DNA of 64,000 bases, taken from assembly GCA_013215145.1 (NCBI GenBank), contig JABSRP010000013.1, forward strand, positions 1 through 64,000. Direction: 5' to 3'. Both the position numbers and the translations under genes were made by a program. The first letter of the stretch is position 1, and the number at the start of each line of letters is the position of its first letter. This DNA comes from Pseudobacteriovorax sp. (GTDB lineage: Bacteria; Bdellovibrionota_B; Oligoflexia; Oligoflexales; Oligoflexaceae). Shown one piece after another: positions 59,924 through 64,000 of the stretch. Below the pieces are notes generated by a model. That model did no database searches, was not told where the DNA came from, and saw only the letters and a list, made by a program, of their open reading frames with translations.

Positions 59924-61622
59924 TCAAGACAGCGAAACCTCCTATATACTTGATCTAGAAGGTTTAAATTACCTCGAGATAGCCGAAAAGCTGATCAGTT
60001 TTTTCAACGAAACTAAAACCAATCAGAAGAAGATTGAGCGATTATATCTTTTTTGTCGAACTGCTAGAAGTGCTTATGACTTTGTTGGTATGCAAACCAA
60101 GTATAGGGTCTCGATATTAGTTGAGATCCTGAAATTAAGGCTCGCAATAAGGTTAATCAAATCGAGCGAGATTACTATTGTCGCAGTTAGTGAAGAGCTT
60201 TGTGAAGGGTATTTTGCTGAGTTAGTAATTGCGTCAGATGTGCATATTTGCCTATCAAATCAAATTATTATGAGTTTCCCCGAGCTACTTAATGAGATCT
60301 TCCCACTAGGGGGAACTTTTGAGTCACTTCACAGAAAGAACTCAAGGCTAATTGACGAATGGAAGCTGGATCACCTTAAGGTCGAAACCAGAGACAGTAG
60401 CAGTATTTATCGACCTGATCTTTTTATCCACTGTAGTGGGTCGATTCTAGAAATAGCGGCACGATTAAATTCCTTGAATTTACCAAAAAAAGAACCTTCA
60501 AAAACTGTTGATCGTCAGATTGCATTTTTGAAATCGGTGATATCGTCGCCAATGGATTTAGAAAACTCCCTGAGGTTCAATCAACAAGATCGCTGGAATT
60601 TCCAAAGAGAAATTTTGAAAAAATTTTCTGATCCCATTCAATCGTCTCGTAATTTATGTTTGGCAGCGGCTAATATCATATCTCGGAAGTATTTTTTCCC
60701 GAACTCTGATGGCAGTAAAGGGGGTTTTTCAAGATTTAGCAGTCCGCCTGTAGTCTATTTAGATGTTAACAACGCTCTTCCGAACAAAACTGTATTGGCA
60801 CGACTACTGCGATTTAATTTCCGATGCGTTATTTGTTGTTCAGATATGAAAAAACTACTTCGCTCTCTCGAGCTTTCCATTGCTGGAATCGAAAAACTAG
60901 GTGACAAAACCCTTCGTGAGAAATGGGGAGAACTGGTTTACTGGTCCACCCGAACAATTTTTCCTGAAGAAAACTCTATTCGTTTTAATATTGATCATTC
61001 AATAGATTTACAGTTTGTTGGTAAGCAGGTCCATATATCCTACATTGAATATGGTGACAAAAATCTGATTTGTGAAATCAATTCTGGGCAAGAGTCCTTT
61101 CACGATCATTTGAATAAGCTGGGGTTCAGGCTAGTATCTACTCCCAAAGAAATAGATGTCATAGTTTACACTAGACTCTTTCTGCTACATGCCATTCGAT
61201 CTGTCATTTCTTTCGAAGATACAGAGAAGCTTTTTACTTTACTCAAAGAGTCGGGTTGGAAGTTCGCAGCGTCTCAATCGAATTGGGAATTTTATCTAAG
61301 GCACAAATCTAGACTGGAAGAAGTAGCCGTGGAAGGGCCTGTCTGGACAGAACTGCAAGAAATTAATGAAATCGCCTCTTGGAAGCAATTTAAAGACACG
61401 CTGACTCGAAAGAATACGGCAAAGACAAAAAACTTTCCAGAAGACTTGACGAAGGACTTGATTAGCATGACTTATAAAAGCTTCGAAAATCTCTGGAAAT
61501 TTTACGATTTTGATTGCACTGACAAGGGACTATTGGAATTGATCATGAGGTCGGTAGGGGTGCCTCAGGCGAAGGAGAGCCTCTTATTAGAATGGTTGGA
61601 TAAGCCTAGAAGGCATATATAA
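59895..61622 (+). CDS. FadB/FadJ-like multifunctional protein with eroded active sites
   Basis: The 575-residue protein lines up with the alpha subunit of the fatty-acid oxidation complex. The crotonase-like part includes EGYFAELVIASDVHI and MSFPELLNEIFPLGGTFE (about residues 104-140), matching GGGCECVLATDYRLA and LPETKLGIMPGFGG. Both catalytic Glu positions (about 109 and 130) are kept, but the oxyanion-hole Gly run is lost. The hydroxyacyl-CoA-dehydrogenase part (about 290-420) has no GxGxxG (VVYLDVNNALPNKTVLARLL), so NAD binding is unlikely. It is about 140 residues shorter than FadB. The start is uncertain: ATG 59895, ATG 59904 or TTG 59907. It follows the thiolase-like gene in the usual partner order. 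Confidence 0.6.
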   Translation: MRSMLSSLVNQDSETSYILDLEGLNYLEIAEKLISFFNETKTNQKKIERLYLFCRTARSAYDFVGMQTKYRVSILVEILKLRLAIRLIKSSEITIVAVSEELCEGYFAELVIASDVHICLSNQIIMSFPELLNEIFPLGGTFESLHRKNSRLIDEWKLDHLKVETRDSSSIYRPDLFIHCSGSILEIAARLNSLNLPKKEPSKTVDRQIAFLKSVISSPMDLENSLRFNQQDRWNFQREILKKFSDPIQSSRNLCLAAANIISRKYFFPNSDGSKGGFSRFSSPPVVYLDVNNALPNKTVLARLLRFNFRCVICCSDMKKLLRSLELSIAGIEKLGDKTLREKWGELVYWSTRTIFPEENSIRFNIDHSIDLQFVGKQVHISYIEYGDKNLICEINSGQESFHDHLNKLGFRLVSTPKEIDVIVYTRLFLLHAIRSVISFEDTEKLFTLLKESGWKFAASQSNWEFYLRHKSRLEEVAVEGPVWTELQEINEIASWKQFKDTLTRKNTAKTKNFPEDLTKDLISMTYKSFENLWKFYDFDCTDKGLLELIMRSVGVPQAKESLLLEWLDKPRRHI

Positions 61623-61733
61623 ATTTCCATTGTGGTATTTTTGATACCCCTCCTACCTAGGATCGTGTTAAGACTGCCACAGCAATGTTAAGATTCCTGT
61701 GGATTTTTAAAAAAATGGCGTTAATTCAGTGTG

Positions 61734-61768
61734 TTGGAAAGTTACAGAGATTTGGCATAATTTCTGCA
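61734..61768 (+). promoter_or_regulatory. Overlapping sigma-70-like and sigma-54-like promoter elements before lpxC
   Basis: TTGGAA (61734-61739), sixteen bases, then CATAAT (61756-61761) fits a sigma-70 promoter. The same stretch reads TGGCA-N7-CTGCA (61753-61768), with GG and GC at the -24/-12 spacing of sigma-54. Only one need be real. No other gene or structure is seen in 61623-61804. Confidence 0.4.
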
Positions 61769-61804
61769 TAGAAAATAACATCGGAGATTGTTAGGACGTA
61801 CTGA

Positions 61805-62749
61805 ATGACTAATTCACTAAAAACTCAAAAGACCCTAAGCAAGTCAGTTAAGATTTCTGGTAAAGGTCTTCATAGCGGGCGGATCGTAAACTTAAACATT
61901 CATCCAGCCAAAGTTAATAGCGGAATAAGTTTTTTAAGATCGGACGTGGAGTCAGCTCAGATCGTCAGGGCTCTGGCTACGGAAATTAGCAGCACTCTTC
62001 TTTCCACCACTATCGGTCAGGCAGAATCTAGTATCTCCACAGTCGAGCATTTGATGGCTGCTTTGGCTGGCTTAGATATTTGCAACGCATTCATCGAGAT
62101 TGACGGCCCAGAAGTTCCGATCCTGGACGGTAGTTCAAGAGTATTTGTCGATGAGTTTTTGAAAGTTGGTATTCACGATCAACTCGTACCCGCTGTGGGT
62201 TACAGGGTTCTCAAACCGATTACCGTCGAAATTGACGATCAATGGATTCGGATCGAACCATCTGCGAGTAGTACCATAGAGTGTAATATTGATTTCGATC
62301 ATCATTTAATCGGTCAACAGAGTTTTAGGTATTCACCTTCGTCCTCTGCTTTTATTGATCTGGCGGGTGCGAGAACATTTTGTTACCTGAGGGATGTCAA
62401 TAAAATGCGTTCTAACGGGCTTGCGCTTGGTGGATCTCTGGAAAATGCGATTGTTCTAAATGAATCAGGCATCGAAAATCCAGAAGGACTGAGATCTAGT
62501 TTGGAGTTTGTAGAGCACAAAATGATCGATCTGATTGGTGATCTTGCTTTGCTTGGCTCTCCTATTGTTGGTCGGGTAACAGCATATAAGCCCGGTCACA
62601 GCCTGCAAGCGAAATTGACGAGGCTTTTGTTGAATAATTTTGAAGAGTTCTTATCAGCTTCGACAATCGAAAGTTCTGAGCCTTTGTCCGACTTTCCTGG
62701 CGAAGGCCAGCGAACTAGTACGGGTTACGAATGGGCTAGTCTGGGCTGA
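61805..62749 (+). CDS. lpxC: UDP-3-O-acyl-N-acetylglucosamine deacetylase
   Basis: LpxC removes the N-acetyl group in the first committed step of lipid A synthesis. The 314 residues have the zinc-site motifs: VEHLMAALAGLDI (His near 80), VEHKMIDLIGDLALLG (His and Asp ligands, about 236-250) and GHSLQAKL (catalytic-base His near 265), plus ARTFCYLRDV and the SGKGLHSGR start. This shows that the organism makes lipid A. The C-terminal 40 residues are Ser- and Pro-rich and extend past the usual end. Its 3' end overlaps the converging TPR gene by 14 bases. Confidence 0.97.
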   Translation: MTNSLKTQKTLSKSVKISGKGLHSGRIVNLNIHPAKVNSGISFLRSDVESAQIVRALATEISSTLLSTTIGQAESSISTVEHLMAALAGLDICNAFIEIDGPEVPILDGSSRVFVDEFLKVGIHDQLVPAVGYRVLKPITVEIDDQWIRIEPSASSTIECNIDFDHHLIGQQSFRYSPSSSAFIDLAGARTFCYLRDVNKMRSNGLALGGSLENAIVLNESGIENPEGLRSSLEFVEHKMIDLIGDLALLGSPIVGRVTAYKPGHSLQAKLTRLLLNNFEEFLSASTIESSEPLSDFPGEGQRTSTGYEWASLG

Positions 62750-63677
62750 AAGTGTCAGCTAAATTCCCAATCAGTACTTTCCAAGGCTCGTCAGGAGGCG
62801 ATTCCAATAAATCACTTGATAGACTTTTAAGGGCAGGTAATAGCTCTTCCTTGTTGCTTATCGAACCAAAGTCTACAGTTCGATTTATGCCATCAATAAT
62901 CGCCGAATTTTGACAATGCTTCGCTGCCTTGATGATTGATACTAATATGACTCCTTCTTGCTTTAAATCGGACTTTGCTCCTTCCACTAAGACCAAATAT
63001 TCCTTGATAATCGGTTCCCGTATTGGTTCAGATAGCGCTATAAATCCCGCAAGTGCCAAGGCTTCAGGATCGTTATCGCGTAACTTGATGCACTGAACAA
63101 TAGAAGTCCAAGCGTCGAAATGTCTTGATTGGGCCCAAAAGCATTTTGCAAGCCAAAACCATGCGATTGCTCCACTTGGATTGATTTCCGTGGCATTTTC
63201 GAAACTTTCGGTAGCACCTTCCAGGTCCTTAATCTCCCATTCTGCTTGACCTTTGAGCGACATGACATCCGCGGATTTGAGCGAAATGTCTTTGCAAATC
63301 GCAATGCACTCTTTCGGCTTGTCCAAATTAAGCGCTGCCCAAGCGACAATAAATCGATTTATCTCGTTGGTACGTTCGGAGAAGATTTCTTTAACTTTTT
63401 TATATAAGTCCACCGCTAAATTATTTTTAATGGTTTCTTCAAATAGAAAAGAAAAGGCTTCCTGAAAGTTTTGGTTTTTGTCGTGAATTTCAATTTCTAA
63501 TTTTAAAAGGTCTTCGGTGGTTAGATTTTCAAAGAAATTGTTCGCTCTGTTTGCGAGCTGTTCGACCTGAGTGGTTTCGAATACTGTTACAAAATCTCCA
63601 TAGGTTTTCGAGAAAGTGCCTTCTTTTATTGTAGCCATGAAGCTAGGGAACTTACTTATATATGCTGGTCTCGTCAC
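62736..63677 (-). CDS. TPR-containing protein of unknown function
   Basis: The 313-residue protein is helical, with TPR-like units at about 130-230 (LKGQAEWEIKDLEGATESFENATEINP and AIAWFWLAKCFWAQSRHFDAW, abridged). The N-terminal part (about 1-100) is not recognised. The start is GTG at 63677 with GAGG eight bases upstream; a nearby ATG is out of frame and stops at once. It has no signal peptide. It converges on lpxC and diverges from the gene at the window end. No partner is evident. Confidence 0.7.
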   Translation of the reverse strand: MTRPAYISKFPSFMATIKEGTFSKTYGDFVTVFETTQVEQLANRANNFFENLTTEDLLKLEIEIHDKNQNFQEAFSFLFEETIKNNLAVDLYKKVKEIFSERTNEINRFIVAWAALNLDKPKECIAICKDISLKSADVMSLKGQAEWEIKDLEGATESFENATEINPSGAIAWFWLAKCFWAQSRHFDAWTSIVQCIKLRDNDPEALALAGFIALSEPIREPIIKEYLVLVEGAKSDLKQEGVILVSIIKAAKHCQNSAIIDGINRTVDFGSISNKEELLPALKSLSSDLLESPPDEPWKVLIGNLADTFSPD

Positions 63678-63771
63678 GCCATCGTCCTCGATTAAGAAGA
63701 TGCTGTTGGTTTCAACAATAAGTCACTTGCCTCGCAGCAGCTATTCACCTAGATAGCTATGCGAGGGGAAC

Positions 63772-64000
63772 ATGAACAAGGTACTTTTTACTACCATATT
63801 ATCATTTATTTTGTGTGATTTCGTGTTTTGGCTTTGGAATGGTGTTTTTGTTGGGCACGCTGTTCTTATCGCGACTCATTTTTTCACTTTATTTGTTCTT
63901 GTATTCGCTTTTAGATTTTTTAGCGAAAAATGGCCAAAACGTGTCCTGATAATAGGGTTTTGCACTCATCTATGTATTTTGTTTTTCTGTCTAGAAGACC
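63772..64000 (+). CDS. Membrane protein, truncated by the window end
   Basis: An ATG with GAGGGG five bases upstream opens a frame that remains open for 76 codons to the window edge. The visible part holds three hydrophobic segments (about 3-18, 22-45 and 56-72), rich in Phe, Leu and Val. A short polar turn with KWPKR separates the last two. It looks like a multi-pass inner-membrane protein (for example an O-antigen/glycosyl or sulfatase-type N-terminus), but too little is present to name it. Confidence 0.6.
   Translation, partial: MNKVLFTTILSFILCDFVFWLWNGVFVGHAVLIATHFFTLFVLVFAFRFFSEKWPKRVLIIGFCTHLCILFFCLED

Noticed and set aside
1..64000. CRISPR array, phage, transposon or integrated element
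   Set aside because: No spaced direct repeats, transposase, integrase or attachment duplication were seen; tRNA-Lys and tRNA-Glu show no partial copy nearby.

Overview
The window is a gene-dense stretch of a Gram-negative chromosome. Outer-membrane markers are present (lpxC, a Pal/OmpA lipoprotein, several predicted beta-barrels, many lipobox lipoproteins), together with meso-DAP peptidoglycan genes (dapA, dapB, mpl, ldcA). TrmFO, RNase Y with a YmdB-type phosphodiesterase, and a eukaryote-like IleRS are combined with this Gram-negative envelope. That mixture, the moderate GC and the many lineage-specific exported proteins suggest a Bdellovibrionota/Oligoflexia-type or related 'deltaproteobacterial' organism. 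This is inference from gene content; there is no rRNA here. I see no phage, insertion sequence or CRISPR array.

Layout. 0.2-9.6 kb: ileS, a zinc peptidase lipoprotein, mgtE and a lipoate-ligase-like gene run rightward as one unit; an ArsC/Spx-like protein and a membrane protein run leftward; then queE and a class III aminotransferase. 9.7-15.8 kb (leftward): valS, a matrixin-like lipoprotein, a LysM lipoprotein, a small exported protein and gshB. 15.9-24.4 kb (rightward): pgk, tpiA, trmFO, a phosphatidylserine decarboxylase, a pyruvate-kinase-like protein lacking key residues, a CYTH protein and a large exported protein. 24.4-34.7 kb (leftward): dapB, dapA, an argininosuccinate-lyase-like/lipoprotein fusion, an outer-membrane protein, ymdB, rny, pal, mpl and ldcA. 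34.8-42.5 kb: a GT9 glycosyltransferase, a DUF3050-like protein, a HAD phosphatase, a ClpC/ClpA-type ATPase, a lytic transglycosylase and an HTH/coiled-coil protein. 42.5-45.5 kb (leftward): queA and a LuxE-LuxC fusion. 45.7-49.3 kb: scpA, scpB, a pseudouridine synthase and a FAH-family enzyme. 49.3-51.4 kb (leftward): an SDR, an R3H-domain protein and a small conserved-looking protein. Then tRNA-Lys, tRNA-Glu and recN. 53.6-57.1 kb (leftward): three envelope proteins. 57.3-61.6 kb: a TetR regulator, a TPR protein and two proteins that look like eroded subunits of the fatty-acid beta-oxidation complex. lpxC, a TPR protein and a truncated membrane-protein gene close the window.

The most unusual content is a group of enzyme-derived proteins that have lost catalytic motifs: thiolase-like plus FadB/FadJ-like, pyruvate-kinase-like, and ArgH-like fused to a lipoprotein. 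There is also a one-chain fatty-acid-reductase-like LuxE-LuxC protein. Two genes keep an uninterrupted reading frame well upstream of any ATG/GTG/TTG, and in both the best-placed start after a Shine-Dalgarno-like sequence is ATT.
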